Below, piece by piece: positions 44,123-54,479 of a DNA stretch of 64,000 nt. Both the position numbers and the translations under genes were made by a program. Numbering within the stretch: position 1 is the stretch's first letter; each line of letters begins with the position of its first letter. The notes under the pieces were generated by a model. It did not search any database. It saw only the letters and a program-made list of their open reading frames with translations, and was not told the origin of the DNA. The DNA lies in the NCBI RefSeq assembly GCF_001653795.1, contig NZ_CP011514.1:5204727-5268726 (forward strand). Direction: 5' to 3'. Source of the DNA: Mitsuaria sp. 7 (GTDB lineage Bacteria; Pseudomonadota; Gammaproteobacteria; Burkholderiales; Burkholderiaceae_C).

Positions 44123-44441
44123 TCAACGGGCTCCATTCGGGTGTTTGACATCGGGCATTCGCCTCTGAGTCGCAGACCTCCCGGTCGCGACTGTAGCGCT
44201 TGGTGGCTGCCGATGCGGAAACGACACAACCTCTGCCTTCAATGCGGGATCGCTTCCACTGATTCCGGTAGGGTGCGGCGCGACAAACACGTGGATTGAT
44301 CAGTCGATCCGCCGTCCGATTGCGCATTCATTGCGCTTCAGCAAAAACGGCGATTCGGGGGCGAAGCGATCCCCCATGGGGCGCCCCTCTCTTCGTAGAG
44401 TGATCCGTGATTCACCACTGTTCACCGGACGGAGTGCCGCA
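44123..44441. other. Divergent intergenic region between H-NS and GntR genes
   Basis: This 319-bp stretch must hold both promoters. It is less GC-rich than the genes near it, especially 44200-44340. No reading frame with a convincing start or domain and no RNA gene was recognised. Confidence 0.4.
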
Positions 44442-45134
44442 ATGGTTCGTTCCACACACCCGATCAACACGCCGACCTATCTGCGGCTGCGCGACCAGAT
44501 CCGCACCGACATCGAGGACGGCTGCTGGCGGCTGGGGCAGCACCTGACGCTGCATGAGCTGAGCGCGCATTACAGCGTCAGCAACGTGCCCGTGCGCGAG
44601 GCCCTGCTGCAGTTGCAGGGCGACGGCATGGTGGACATGCGCATGAACAAGGGCGCGGTGGTGCGGGCGGTCGATGCGCGCTTCATCGACGAGTACTTCG
44701 ATGTCCGCGAGGCGCTGCAGGCCATGCTGCTGGCGCGGGCCTGCCGGTCCGCCTGGGCGGGTTCGGCACAGACGCTGGCCGGCGTGACCGTGCTGCTGAG
44801 GCCGTTGGAGGAGGCCACGCGCGCCGGCCGCGTCCGGGACCTGCTGGCGGCCGACGAGGCGTTGCAGGACCACCTGGGCCGGCTGGGCGGCAACGACCAG
44901 GCGCTGGGCATGCAGGCGTCCCGCGGGCGCCTGCTGGAGGCGTTCCGGCGCGCGCGGGTGGCGCTCTGGGCGCCGGAGCTGGAGATCCTCGCCGTGCAGG
45001 GGGGCGCGATGCTGCAGGCGCTCACGCACGCCGACCCCGCCATCGCCCACGAGGCGGTGCGACGCCACGTGGCGGCATCGCGCGCCTACATGCTGCGGAT
45101 GCTGAAAGTGCCGGAGATGGCGGCGTCGAAGTGA
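44442..45134 (+). CDS. GntR-family transcriptional regulator (FCD type)
   Basis: This 230-residue regulator has a winged helix ([52 protein letters not shown]) and a helical FCD ligand domain ([21 protein letters not shown]). The start at ATG 44442 has GGAG upstream. FCD-type regulators respond to small organic acids. It is a single gene with no obvious target beside it, apart from the Lrp/acetolactate synthase pair 40 bp or more downstream. Confidence 0.88.
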   Translation: MVRSTHPINTPTYLRLRDQIRTDIEDGCWRLGQHLTLHELSAHYSVSNVPVREALLQLQGDGMVDMRMNKGAVVRAVDARFIDEYFDVREALQAMLLARACRSAWAGSAQTLAGVTVLLRPLEEATRAGRVRDLLAADEALQDHLGRLGGNDQALGMQASRGRLLEAFRRARVALWAPELEILAVQGGAMLQALTHADPAIAHEAVRRHVAASRAYMLRMLKVPEMAASK

Positions 45135-45171
45135 CAGGGACCTCGCATCGGAGCGCCGGGCGGAGCGTCGA

Positions 45172-45639
45172 TCAGAGCGGCAGCGAGCTCGCCTTCAGGC
45201 AGCGCAGCACGAAGCTCGACTTGCTGTGTCGCACGCCGGGGATCTTGTAGAGCTTCTCGCGCAGCAGCCGCTCGTAGTCGCGCGTGTCGCGGACGGACAG
45301 GCGCAGCACGTAGTCGTAGTCGCCGGACACCAGATAGGCGTCGATGACTTCGGGAATCGCTTCGAGGTGGCGCGCGAACTCCGCCATCGCGGCGTCGGTG
45401 TGCTTGTTCAGCGTGAGCTGGACGATGAGCTGCTCCGGTCGGCCGATCTTCTCGGCGTTGACCTTGACGGTGTAGCCCTCGATCACCCCCGACTCCTCGA
45501 GCCGCTTGATGCGCGTCCAGCAGGGGGATGTCGTCAACCCGACCTCCTCGCTGACCTCCTGCAGGCTGGCGCGTGCGTTGCGCTGCAGGGCCCGCAGGAT
45601 GGCGCGGTCGAACTTGTCGAGCTTGATTTCCTGTTCCAT
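45172..45639 (-). CDS. Lrp/AsnC-family transcriptional regulator
   Basis: The 155-residue protein has the AsnC helix-turn-helix ([39 protein letters not shown]) and the RAM effector domain ([22 protein letters not shown] split by one strand, [15 protein letters not shown]). Lrp-type proteins sense amino acids, often leucine or branched-chain ones. It is divergent from the acetolactate synthase gene (90 bp between starts), a layout that suggests direct control of that gene. Confidence 0.92.
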   Translation of the reverse strand: MEQEIKLDKFDRAILRALQRNARASLQEVSEEVGLTTSPCWTRIKRLEESGVIEGYTVKVNAEKIGRPEQLIVQLTLNKHTDAAMAEFARHLEAIPEVIDAYLVSGDYDYVLRLSVRDTRDYERLLREKLYKIPGVRHSKSSFVLRCLKASSLPL

Positions 45640-45729
45640 GGCGCTTGCGAAGCAAAGTTTGCTGCGGACGGGATTCTAGGAGGCAAGAACGGGAACGCTT
45701 CCCGAGGGGGCGCCGGGATACTCGTCCGC

Positions 45730-47469
45730 ATGAATGCATTGATCGATGGCGCCGTGCTGGGCGCCCCTGAGGCCACGACGCGCAACGGCGCGCAGACGCT
45801 GCTCGACACCTTGGTCGCCTGCGGCGTCGACACCGTCTTCGGTTATCCCGGCGGCGCGGTGCTGCCGCTGTACGACGCGTTGCATGGCGAGCCGCGGCTG
45901 CGGCACATTCTGGTCCGCCACGAGCAGGCGGCCGTGCATGCGGCCGAGGGCTATGCGCGCAGCACGGGCCGGCTCGGGGTGGTGCTGGTGACCTCGGGGC
46001 CGGGGATGAGCAACACGACGACCGGGCTGCTGGATGCGCTGTGCGACTCGATCCCGGTGCTCTGCATCAGCGGGCAGGTCAACAGCGCGGTGATTGGCAC
46101 GGATGCCTTCCAGGAGTGCGACGCGCTGGGCATCTCGCGTCCGGTGACGAAGTGGAACGCGCAATTGCGGCCCGGCGACGATGTGGCGATGCGTGTGCGG
46201 CAGGCCGTGGACATCGCGCGGGGCGGACGTCCGGGGCCGGTGCTGCTGGATGTGCCCAAGGACGTGCAGTTGGCGCCCGTGCGCTCCACCACGAGCCTGC
46301 CGATCAGGACGCTCAGGGATGCGCCGGCGGTGGACGCGCGCGCGGTCGAGCAGGCGGCGGACTGGATCGCGAGTGCGCGGCGACCGGTCTTCTATGGCGG
46401 CGGTGGGCTGATCAACGCGGGCGAGACCGCGTGTGCCGCTTTCGCGTCGGCGGTGGCCTTGAGCGGCGCGCCGTGCACGCTGACCTTGATGGGACTGGGC
46501 GCGTTGCCGGCGTCGTCGCCGCAGTGGCTGGGGATGCTCGGCATGCACGGCACGCTGGAGGCCAACCTGGCGATGCATCACGCGGACCTGATCGTGTGCG
46601 CGGGTGCGCGTTTCGACGACCGGGTGACGGGGCGGCTGGACAGCTTCGCGCCCGGCGCGCGGGTGATCCATCTGGACGTCGATCCCGCCTCGATCGACAA
46701 GGTCCGCCGCGCGGATCTCGCGCTGTGCGGCGACGCGCGCGCGCTGCTGCCGAGGTTGCGCCATGCCCTGGCGCAACGCGCGATGCCGCCGGAGCGGCTC
46801 GCGGACTGGTGGACGCGGATCGACGCGTGGCGGGCGCAGCGCTCGCTGTCCTTCGAGGACACGCCGGACGTGATCGCGCCGCAGGCGTTGATGGCGCGGC
46901 TGCAGGCGCAACTGGCGGGACGCGACGCGATCGTGTCGACCGACGTCGGCCAGCATCAGATGTGGGCGGCGCAGCACCTCGCCTTCGAGCGGCCGCGGCG
47001 CTGGCTGACCTCGGGCGGCGCTGGCACGATGGGCTACGGCCTGCCCGCGGCGATCGGCGCGCAGGTGGCGCATCCGGGTCGCCTGGTCGTCTGCGTCAGC
47101 GGGGATGCGTCCATCCTGATGAACCTGCAGGAGATGGCCACGGCGCGCCAGCACCGCGCGGGAGTGAAGGTCGTGCTCTGCAACAACGGTCACATGGGCA
47201 TGGTGCGGCAGTGGCAGGAGCTGCACCACGGCGAGCGCTACAGCCACAGCTACAACGCCTGCATGCCGGACTTCGTCGCGGTGGCGAAAGGCTTCGGGTG
47301 GCAGGCGCTACGCGTCGAACGGCGGGAGGACCTCGACGCGGCGCTGGCCGCGTGCCTGGCGAGCGACGGGCCGTACTTCCTGGATGTCGCCGTCGCGCCG
47401 GCGGAGAACTGCTTCCCGATGATCCCGGCGGGGAAGGGGCATCACGAGGTGATGTTGGGGCGCCCGTGA
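45730..47469 (+). CDS. ilvB: Acetolactate synthase, catalytic subunit type
   Basis: This 579-residue thiamine-diphosphate enzyme has the Pyr domain with catalytic Glu65 ([15 protein letters not shown]), the FAD/linker domain ([31 protein letters not shown]) and the PP domain with the TPP motif GDAS at 458 to NN at 485-486, plus [11 protein letters not shown]. It makes 2-acetolactate or 2-aceto-2-hydroxybutyrate for branched-chain amino acids. No regulatory subunit (IlvN/IlvH) follows, so it may be a second, dedicated isozyme controlled by the divergent Lrp-type regulator. Confidence 0.92.
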   Translation: MNALIDGAVLGAPEATTRNGAQTLLDTLVACGVDTVFGYPGGAVLPLYDALHGEPRLRHILVRHEQAAVHAAEGYARSTGRLGVVLVTSGPGMSNTTTGLLDALCDSIPVLCISGQVNSAVIGTDAFQECDALGISRPVTKWNAQLRPGDDVAMRVRQAVDIARGGRPGPVLLDVPKDVQLAPVRSTTSLPIRTLRDAPAVDARAVEQAADWIASARRPVFYGGGGLINAGETACAAFASAVALSGAPCTLTLMGLGALPASSPQWLGMLGMHGTLEANLAMHHADLIVCAGARFDDRVTGRLDSFAPGARVIHLDVDPASIDKVRRADLALCGDARALLPRLRHALAQRAMPPERLADWWTRIDAWRAQRSLSFEDTPDVIAPQALMARLQAQLAGRDAIVSTDVGQHQMWAAQHLAFERPRRWLTSGGAGTMGYGLPAAIGAQVAHPGRLVVCVSGDASILMNLQEMATARQHRAGVKVVLCNNGHMGMVRQWQELHHGERYSHSYNACMPDFVAVAKGFGWQALRVERREDLDAALAACLASDGPYFLDVAVAPAENCFPMIPAGKGHHEVMLGRP

Positions 47470-47634
47470 AGGTTCAGTCATTGCGCTGTCAAACATCCGT
47501 TCGGAAGCCGGCATAGAATCCGCGCCGATCGGCGGGCCTGACAACAACTCCTCGGTGAAGGAAGGGCCCGCACCAGACGTCCCCGCGACGTCCGCCAGAT
47601 GCATCGACGCCGGCTCCGGCGTCCGGGAGGAAAG

Positions 47635-50600
47635 ATGACGAATTGGATGAAGCCCCGGGGCGTGCTCGCCCTGGTGGGGATGGCTGCGCTCGTGCCGTTC
47701 GCCGCGCAGGCGGCCACGCTGGCCGGCTCGACGCCGGCCAACCTGACGGTGACCGACTCCGGAGCGGCGGTTTATCAGATTCCGATTCAGGTGCCGCCGG
47801 GGGTGGCGGGGTTGCAGCCGAAGTTGGCACTCAAGTTCGACAGTCAAGGCACGCGCGGCATCGCTGGACCATTCTGGTCGCTGGATGGGGTGCCGGCGGT
47901 GCGACGCTGTCCCAAGACCAAGGCGCAGGACGGCGAACGAGGCGGCATTGGCTTGACCGGCAGCGACCGTTTCTGCTTCGAGGGGCAACGACTGACCCTG
48001 GAGAGCGGCACGTACGGGGCCAATGGCGCGGTGTACCGTACCGAAATCGATAGTTTCTCGCGCACCATTTCCTACGGTTCAGCGGGCAACGGGCCGGAGT
48101 ATTTCACCGTTGAGGAAAAGGGCGGACTGAAGCTGGAATTCGGCAAGACGTCGGACTCGCGATTCATTCCCGCATTGGCATCCGGCACAGCGCAGGCAAC
48201 GGTTGTCACTTGGTACGTCAACAAGATCTCGGACCGCAGCGGCAATTCGATCGCCTTCAGCTACGACATGGCTGACGGCGAGATCACGCTGAAGGAAGTG
48301 AGCTACGCTGGCGGCAAGGCGAAGGTGAGCCTGTCCTACGTGGCGGACTGGAATCCGCGCACGATGTACGTGGCGGGGACCAAGGTCCAGTACACGAAGC
48401 TGCTCGACAAGGTGACGACCAAGGCGGTTGCCGGCGACGGCACCGAGCGGACGGTCAAGCAATACCGATTGGGCTACCAGTACGACGATGCCCGCGGAAA
48501 CACCCAGGCGAATCAGCCGATCCCCCGCCTGACAAGCACCACCGAGTGCGTGTCGGACGCCGCAGATGCGGACTGCCTGCGGCCGCTGGTGTTCCATTGG
48601 CCTTCCTGGACACCTGTTTCCCCGAAGATGAACACTCCGTTCAGGGTGGGCCAGCCCAGCAACAGCAAGCTGAAGTTTGTGGACCAGGAGGGCTTCAGCA
48701 AGGAGAACGGCTCCTACCTGCGTCGTCTGGTGGACATGAACGGCGACGGCTACCTCGACCTGGTCGCCTTCGCGGAGGGCGGTGTCTACGTCTACATGAG
48801 CGATGCGAACGGCAAGTACCCCAGCGAGCCGAAACTTGTGTCGACCAGATTCACGGCGACTGGAGAGGTCACCGGCTGGTGGGACAGCCCGACCGACTCG
48901 GGAGGAGGCTTCCGCTCCCGTACGTTGGTCGACATGAATGGCGACGGGTATCCGGACATCCTGGGTTTCTCCAACACCAATCCCAAGAGCGGGCCGCAGA
49001 TCGGTGGCTACGTTTCGTACTGGAACCCTGCGCTGCAGGCCTTTGATGGCCAGGAAACGCAGGTGATGTGGCCGAACGCGATTGCGGGAGGCGTCCACTG
49101 CAACGGCCAGACCGACGAGATCGGCGCGCCCCGCTATGTGCTCGACGTGGACGGTGACGGCTTCCCCGACGTCCTGCGCTTCACCAACGGAGGCGGATTC
49201 GTCGCCTACTGGGATCGCTCTGCCGGCAAGTTCAAGGATCCGCAGTCCGTCAGCGATATCAAGATGAGTTCGCCCGGCTGGTTCGGTCCGTCGTGCGTCG
49301 GATACCTGTCCCGCCAACCGATCTTCCTGGAAGACATGAATGGCGACGGTTATGCCGACATCGTCGGCGTGTCCTATGACGGCATCTTCGTCATGCTCTG
49401 GGATCCGGCGACCAAGAAGTTTGCGAACAAGGGAGCGGCGAACAGCACCGCGATCAAGGCCGATCCGCAGCGTGACACCTCGATCCGGATGGCCGACATG
49501 AATGGCGACGGCTACCCGGATCTGGTGCAATTCACCTCCAGCGCCATCCGTGTCTCGCTGTGGAGTGGCGCGACCTTCCTGCCCACCACGGACTGGACCA
49601 ACGCGATGTCCGGTGGCTACTGGGACAACGACGCGCTGAACAACCCGCGCGTGCTGGCGGATGTCGACGGCGACGGTCTGCCGGACCTCGTCGGTTTCGA
49701 CAGTGGCGGCGTCAAGGTCGCGATCTCGAACGGCAGCAAGTTCCTGGTCGAGTCGGTCTGGACCGAGAACTTCAAGACCACCACGGGCTCCCAACTCGAT
49801 CCCTCTGGCAACATTTGGTACAAGAGCACGCGCACGCCGCGGTTCTTCCAGGACGTGGATGGTGACGGCTATCCCGACCTGGTGGGCTACGGCGGCTTCG
49901 CAATCGCGATGGCTTCGTCGTCGCTGCATTCAATGCAGCCCATCACGTCCTTCGACGACGGACTCGGGGCCACGATGCGCCTCACCTACTCCTTCAATCA
50001 ACCGACCGCGCCGGCGAAGGCCTATGCCAAGCCGAGCTCGCTGCCGAGTTTCCCGAAGCGGCAGGCCAACAGCCCGGTCAAGATCGTGACGGCCGTGGAG
50101 CGCAGTGACGGCAACGGCGGTACGCGCAGCTGGAAATACACCTATGCCGAACGGATCGCCGATTTCGATCGTGGCGATCTCGGCTATTTGTCCCGGACTG
50201 TCGAGGACACCGCCTCGAACACGGTGGTGAAGAAGACCTTCAACAACCAGGGCTACCCCGTCACCCTCGCCAGCGAAAGCCAGACGACCGATGGTCGGCA
50301 AGTGGGCCTTACCAGCTACACGCCGTACACCGAAGTGCTGGGCCAAACCGGCGAATACACCGGCAACAACCGCCTGATGCTGGCGACCAAGTCGGTGGTT
50401 GTGCAGCGCTGGGGCCTGGACGGTGTACTGCTGAGTTCTTCGGGAACGACCTACGAATACGGCGGCACGCGCGAAAACGACTTGCCCGGTACGGCGCCGA
50501 CGCAATGGGGTGATGTGACACGCAAGCAGGAAGGCTACGGCCTGGGCACCACGACAACCGACATGCAATACAAGATGGACAAGACCAACTGGCTACTCGG

Positions 50601-50757
50601 CCAGATGAGCTCGTCCACCACCACGATCTGGCGGAACTCGGCCACGGTCGCGGGTCTGGCGCAGGACGCCGCACCGGCCAAGAGTGTGAGCGCCTTGCCC
50701 AAGCCGATGCCGACGGAAGTGCTGTCGGCCATCCTCACCATCCTCCTGGACGACTGA
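47635..50757 (+). CDS. Exported SpvB/TcB-like protein with FG-GAP/VCBS calcium-loop repeats
   Basis: The 1040-residue protein has a Sec signal (RGVLALVGMAALVPFAAQA). The N-terminal domain resembles SpvB/TcdB openings (TDSGAAVYQIPIQVPPGVAG, GIAGPFWSLDG). Seven D-x-[ND]-GDG-x-x-D loops (starting near 48735, 48940, 49146, 49334, 49498, 49660 and 49855) form a beta-propeller like the TcdB middle region, followed by FDDGLGATMRLTYSF and DRGDLGYLSRTVED. In Tc toxins TcB and TcC together form the cocoon that encloses the toxin tip. The next gene supplies the RHS part. The SD GGGAGG precedes ATG 47635. Confidence 0.88.
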   Translation: MTNWMKPRGVLALVGMAALVPFAAQAATLAGSTPANLTVTDSGAAVYQIPIQVPPGVAGLQPKLALKFDSQGTRGIAGPFWSLDGVPAVRRCPKTKAQDGERGGIGLTGSDRFCFEGQRLTLESGTYGANGAVYRTEIDSFSRTISYGSAGNGPEYFTVEEKGGLKLEFGKTSDSRFIPALASGTAQATVVTWYVNKISDRSGNSIAFSYDMADGEITLKEVSYAGGKAKVSLSYVADWNPRTMYVAGTKVQYTKLLDKVTTKAVAGDGTERTVKQYRLGYQYDDARGNTQANQPIPRLTSTTECVSDAADADCLRPLVFHWPSWTPVSPKMNTPFRVGQPSNSKLKFVDQEGFSKENGSYLRRLVDMNGDGYLDLVAFAEGGVYVYMSDANGKYPSEPKLVSTRFTATGEVTGWWDSPTDSGGGFRSRTLVDMNGDGYPDILGFSNTNPKSGPQIGGYVSYWNPALQAFDGQETQVMWPNAIAGGVHCNGQTDEIGAPRYVLDVDGDGFPDVLRFTNGGGFVAYWDRSAGKFKDPQSVSDIKMSSPGWFGPSCVGYLSRQPIFLEDMNGDGYADIVGVSYDGIFVMLWDPATKKFANKGAANSTAIKADPQRDTSIRMADMNGDGYPDLVQFTSSAIRVSLWSGATFLPTTDWTNAMSGGYWDNDALNNPRVLADVDGDGLPDLVGFDSGGVKVAISNGSKFLVESVWTENFKTTTGSQLDPSGNIWYKSTRTPRFFQDVDGDGYPDLVGYGGFAIAMASSSLHSMQPITSFDDGLGATMRLTYSFNQPTAPAKAYAKPSSLPSFPKRQANSPVKIVTAVERSDGNGGTRSWKYTYAERIADFDRGDLGYLSRTVEDTASNTVVKKTFNNQGYPVTLASESQTTDGRQVGLTSYTPYTEVLGQTGEYTGNNRLMLATKSVVVQRWGLDGVLLSSSGTTYEYGGTRENDLPGTAPTQWGDVTRKQEGYGLGTTTTDMQYKMDKTNWLLGQMSSSTTTIWRNSATVAGLAQDAAPAKSVSALPKPMPTEVLSAILTILLDD

Positions 50758-50871
50758 TCCTGGCAGGCGGCTCCGCCGCCGGAGAACGACAACGATCGCG
50801 CCGGCAAGCCGGTACGAAATCGGGCGCACGTCGGGACCAGATCGCGACGGCGCCTCGAGAGGGAGAGCAAG

Positions 50872-53800
50872 ATGAAGAAGACAAGTGATCTGCGCCGCTG
50901 GATCGCGGACGCACACCGGGGGATCGGCATCGGACGTGGGCTACTGCTCGCAGCGGCCGGGATGGGCACGCTAGGCGCCCATGCGGCCGAGGCCTTCTGG
51001 TTCACGGACCAGCAGCAGACGGTCGTGCGCAATTCGACCTTCGAGTACGACCCGACCACCGGTCTGCTGAAGAAGAAGATCGATCAGCCGGACGGGCCGG
51101 CGAGCCAGAAGCTCACCACCGCGCTGACCTACGACCGGGGCAATCCGTCTTCCGAGAGTCGCACTGGCTGGGCAGGCGCGCAGGGCGAGGTCACGCGCAC
51201 GACAGGCGCGACCTGGTCGACGGACGGCCGCTTCCCGACGCAGCGCACCAATGCGTTGCCGCAGCCGGAGAAGTTGGAGTTCGACCCCGCGTTCGGCGGC
51301 ATGACGCTGCGTGTCGACCCGAACGGCTGGGTAACGCGCTGGGAGTACGACGGTCTGGGGCGCAAGCTCTTCGAGCGCCGAGGCTATGCCAACGAGACGG
51401 CGCAGACGTATAGCGACTACACCCAGTGGACCTATGAGGCCTGCAGTAGCGGTTGCGCGATCGACGGGGGCGTCACCGTCAAGCTCATCGTCACGGCAAC
51501 GGTGAAGTCCAGCGCGAATGTGCAGATCGCGCCGACGGTCAAGACTTACCTGGACGAGCTCAACCGGGAAGTCCGCGTCGAGACCGAGACGCTCGGCGCG
51601 AGTGGCCAAGTGGCCACGGCGTACAAGGACACCCGTTACGACCGTCGTGGCAACGTGGCGAAGGTGTCGCAGCCCTATTTCTCCGATGCGTCGCCGAAGT
51701 GGACGTCGACGGACTTCGACAACCTGGGCCGCAAGACGACCGAGACGGCGCCGAACGACTCGATCACGACGATCACGTACCAAGGTCTGGACACGTTCAC
51801 GAAGATTACGGTGCGCGGCGAAACGCGTGTCCGCAAGAGTACGGCGGACAACCTTGGCAGGGCTGTCCAGACCGCCGACGCGCGCAGCAACCTGACCGGT
51901 TTCATTTACGACGCAACGGGGGCCTTAGCCAGGGTCATCGGACCGTATGGTGATGTGGTGTCGATCGGCTACGACGTGCTTGGCCGCAAGACCAGCCAAT
52001 CCGATCCGGACCTGGGCGACTGGACCTACGGCTACAACGCGTTTGGCGAACTCGTGTCGCAGACGAACGGCCTGAAGAAGACCACGTCGATCACTTATGA
52101 CGCGTTGGGGCGCATGGTCAAGCGGGCCGACAGCGACCTGACGTCCAGCTTCGAATACGACACCGCCGCCAATGGGTTGGGGCTTCTCGCGAAGACCTAC
52201 TCGGATAACGGCTACTGCCGCGAGCATGGCTATGACGGGCAGAGCCGGCCGACCACGACGATCATGAAGGTCGGAAGCACGGCCTGCGGCAACGGCACCG
52301 AAGCTTTGAGTGCCAGCGTGGGCTATGACGCCTATGGCCGACTGCAAACGGAGACGTTCCCTACCGGTTTCACAGTGACCCATGGCCGGCATGCGACCCT
52401 GGGCATTCCCACACGCATCACCAGCGACCAGCTCGGGGGGGCAACGCTGTGGACGCGCGATGGTGGCGACGCCGCAGGCCGCGCCACGGCGTTTTCCTAC
52501 GGGAACGGCGTGGCGACCAGGGTCGGCTATGACGCTGCGGGCATGGGTTGGATCGAAAGCATCGCAGCCGGACCAGGCAACGGTGTGCAGTACTCGGTCT
52601 ACAAGCGTGACGAGATCGGGCAGTTGAAGAGCCGCGACGACAGCTTTGACGCGCCGCAAGGCTTGTCGGAGTGGATCGATACGGACCAGCTCGGGCGCGT
52701 GAAGGGGTACTACCGCAAGGCTCTCGTCGATCAGACGGAAGTGGCCGGCAGTCGCGTGGCGGTGGTGTACGACGCCGTCGGCCGGATTGTCAGCAAGACG
52801 GATGTCGGCACCTATTACTACGCACAGCCGGGTGGCAAGCGTCCGCATGCCGTCACCAATGTGCGGGGCGCCGTGAACGTCGACTACGAGTACGACGACG
52901 CGGGTCAGATGAAGGTCCGCAATTTTGCGGACTATCTGTACACCGATGCCGGCTACCTGCGCATGGCGGGCGGGGCGCGCAAGTGCCACGAGTTCCTGTA
53001 CCAGGGCGAGGGCATGCGGGTGCAGCAGCTGATCTTCGACTGGAACTGCCGGCAAACCAGCGGGCAGCCGCAGAACGGCTCCGATCCGTCGGCGCGCACG
53101 CTGTACCTGCATCCGGACGCCAGCAACGGCTTGAGCTTCGAGCGCGAGACCAGGCGTGGGCAGGCGACGCAGTACAAGCATTACGTGGTGGCGGATGGCC
53201 GTCCGGTCGCGGAAGTGGTGAGTGCAGTGGGGGCCGTGGCGAACGGCACTCCGCTGACAGTCAACTACCTGCATTACGACCACCTTGGCTCGATCGTGGC
53301 GGTGACACGCAACGGTGGCGTCGTGGCCGAGCGGCGCAGTTTCGATCCGTGGGGACGTGTGCGCGAGACCACGGGCACACCGACAGCGAACGGCGACCTG
53401 CCAGGCGGCGGGAATGCGGCGACCGATCGCGGCTTCACGCTCCATGAGCACCTGGAGGGCCTGGACCTCATCCACATGAACGGTCGGGCGTACGACCCGC
53501 TGCTGGCGCGATTCACCAGCGGCGACAAGGTGGTCGCCGAGCCCTACGACGGACAGAGCTACGACCGCTATGCGTATGTGCTGAACCAGCCGCTGAGCGC
53601 AACCGATCCGACGGGCCTGGTGCCGGTCGGGTACGAATTTGCGTTCCAGCTGCAGGCAGCGGGAGGTTCGGCGACGGGAGTGAGCGTCGGGACGGCAATC
53701 TCCCTGCCTTGGGGCAACGTACCTACGACAACGGCTGGCGGCAACGGACAGACGGTGGCGCCCGTGGCTGGCGCGAACGGCACTGTTTACGGCCTTGCGA

Positions 53801-54471
53801 TGGAGCTGTCAGGTATCAAGGTTTCGACATTCGGCGTGCAGTGGTTGGGCAAGGGAACCCTGGACAAGCCACGTGACAAGCTTGTGGAGAAACTGGATGC
53901 CTTCTCGGAAGCGACCACCGGGGCTTTCCAGGGGTCTGCCGATTCCGTTCGGGACTTCAACCGCAGGAACGAGAACAACGCACTGCTGTTCCCGCCCTTG
54001 TTGATCGGCTACCCGGTCGAAGCATTCCTTCGAGACCAGGCAAGAATCGCCTCCGGCAACGTGACGCAAACCGATGTTGTGTTCGCCATGATGCCCGTAG
54101 TGCTGCGAGTTGAAGCTCAAGCAACAGTTAGGGGTGCCGAGGCTGTCGTATCAACTCGCACATCAACGCCGCTTCTTGCCGCGCCTGCTGCATTGCACGA
54201 CCATCATCTGATGCCGAGGCAATTCAAGAGTTTCTTCTCAGCGCGAGGCATCGATATCGATATGCATACCGTGACGCTTGGCAACATCTCGCATCAGAAA
54301 GGCATTCACGGTCTGGGACTTGGCAACATGCCGGGAAGGTGGAATCAACAATGGGGCGAGTGGATCGGAAAGAACCCGAATGCCACCGCAAAGGACATAT
54401 ATCAGCAACTGGGTAGCATGATGGATCGCTTCAACCTCAACGGTCTCCCCATCCATCCGTACGGCAAGTAG
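50872..54471 (+). CDS. Exported RHS/TcC-like protein with C-terminal DUF2380/SitA6-like toxin tip
   Basis: This 1199-residue protein has an N-terminal hydrophobic export signal (GRGLLLAAAGMGTLGAHAAE), then many YD repeats (for example YDVLGRKTSQSDPDLGDW, YDALGRMVKRAD) and the RHS-associated core (YDHLGSIVAVTRNGG at about 800, GRAYDPLLARFTSGD at about 870, NQPLSATDPTGL near 915). The variable tip (916-1199) ends in HDHHLMPRQFKSFF, IDIDMHTVTLGNISHQKGIH and GRWNQQWGEWIGKNPNAT, matching from memory the DUF2380/SitA6 toxin domain of myxobacteria, which is HNH-like with paired histidines. DNA of the tip is lower in GC than the core. The next gene is the likely immunity gene. Confidence 0.85.
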   Translation: MKKTSDLRRWIADAHRGIGIGRGLLLAAAGMGTLGAHAAEAFWFTDQQQTVVRNSTFEYDPTTGLLKKKIDQPDGPASQKLTTALTYDRGNPSSESRTGWAGAQGEVTRTTGATWSTDGRFPTQRTNALPQPEKLEFDPAFGGMTLRVDPNGWVTRWEYDGLGRKLFERRGYANETAQTYSDYTQWTYEACSSGCAIDGGVTVKLIVTATVKSSANVQIAPTVKTYLDELNREVRVETETLGASGQVATAYKDTRYDRRGNVAKVSQPYFSDASPKWTSTDFDNLGRKTTETAPNDSITTITYQGLDTFTKITVRGETRVRKSTADNLGRAVQTADARSNLTGFIYDATGALARVIGPYGDVVSIGYDVLGRKTSQSDPDLGDWTYGYNAFGELVSQTNGLKKTTSITYDALGRMVKRADSDLTSSFEYDTAANGLGLLAKTYSDNGYCREHGYDGQSRPTTTIMKVGSTACGNGTEALSASVGYDAYGRLQTETFPTGFTVTHGRHATLGIPTRITSDQLGGATLWTRDGGDAAGRATAFSYGNGVATRVGYDAAGMGWIESIAAGPGNGVQYSVYKRDEIGQLKSRDDSFDAPQGLSEWIDTDQLGRVKGYYRKALVDQTEVAGSRVAVVYDAVGRIVSKTDVGTYYYAQPGGKRPHAVTNVRGAVNVDYEYDDAGQMKVRNFADYLYTDAGYLRMAGGARKCHEFLYQGEGMRVQQLIFDWNCRQTSGQPQNGSDPSARTLYLHPDASNGLSFERETRRGQATQYKHYVVADGRPVAEVVSAVGAVANGTPLTVNYLHYDHLGSIVAVTRNGGVVAERRSFDPWGRVRETTGTPTANGDLPGGGNAATDRGFTLHEHLEGLDLIHMNGRAYDPLLARFTSGDKVVAEPYDGQSYDRYAYVLNQPLSATDPTGLVPVGYEFAFQLQAAGGSATGVSVGTAISLPWGNVPTTTAGGNGQTVAPVAGANGTVYGLAMELSGIKVSTFGVQWLGKGTLDKPRDKLVEKLDAFSEATTGAFQGSADSVRDFNRRNENNALLFPPLLIGYPVEAFLRDQARIASGNVTQTDVVFAMMPVVLRVEAQATVRGAEAVVSTRTSTPLLAAPAALHDHHLMPRQFKSFFSARGIDIDMHTVTLGNISHQKGIHGLGLGNMPGRWNQQWGEWIGKNPNATAKDIYQQLGSMMDRFNLNGLPIHPYGK

Positions 54472-54479
54472 GAGCACCC

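Noticed and set aside
47523..47534. Perfect palindrome CGCCGATCGGCG upstream of the SpvB-like gene
   Set aside because: Short GC-rich palindromes are expected by chance in such DNA, and no second copy or matching regulator was seen.
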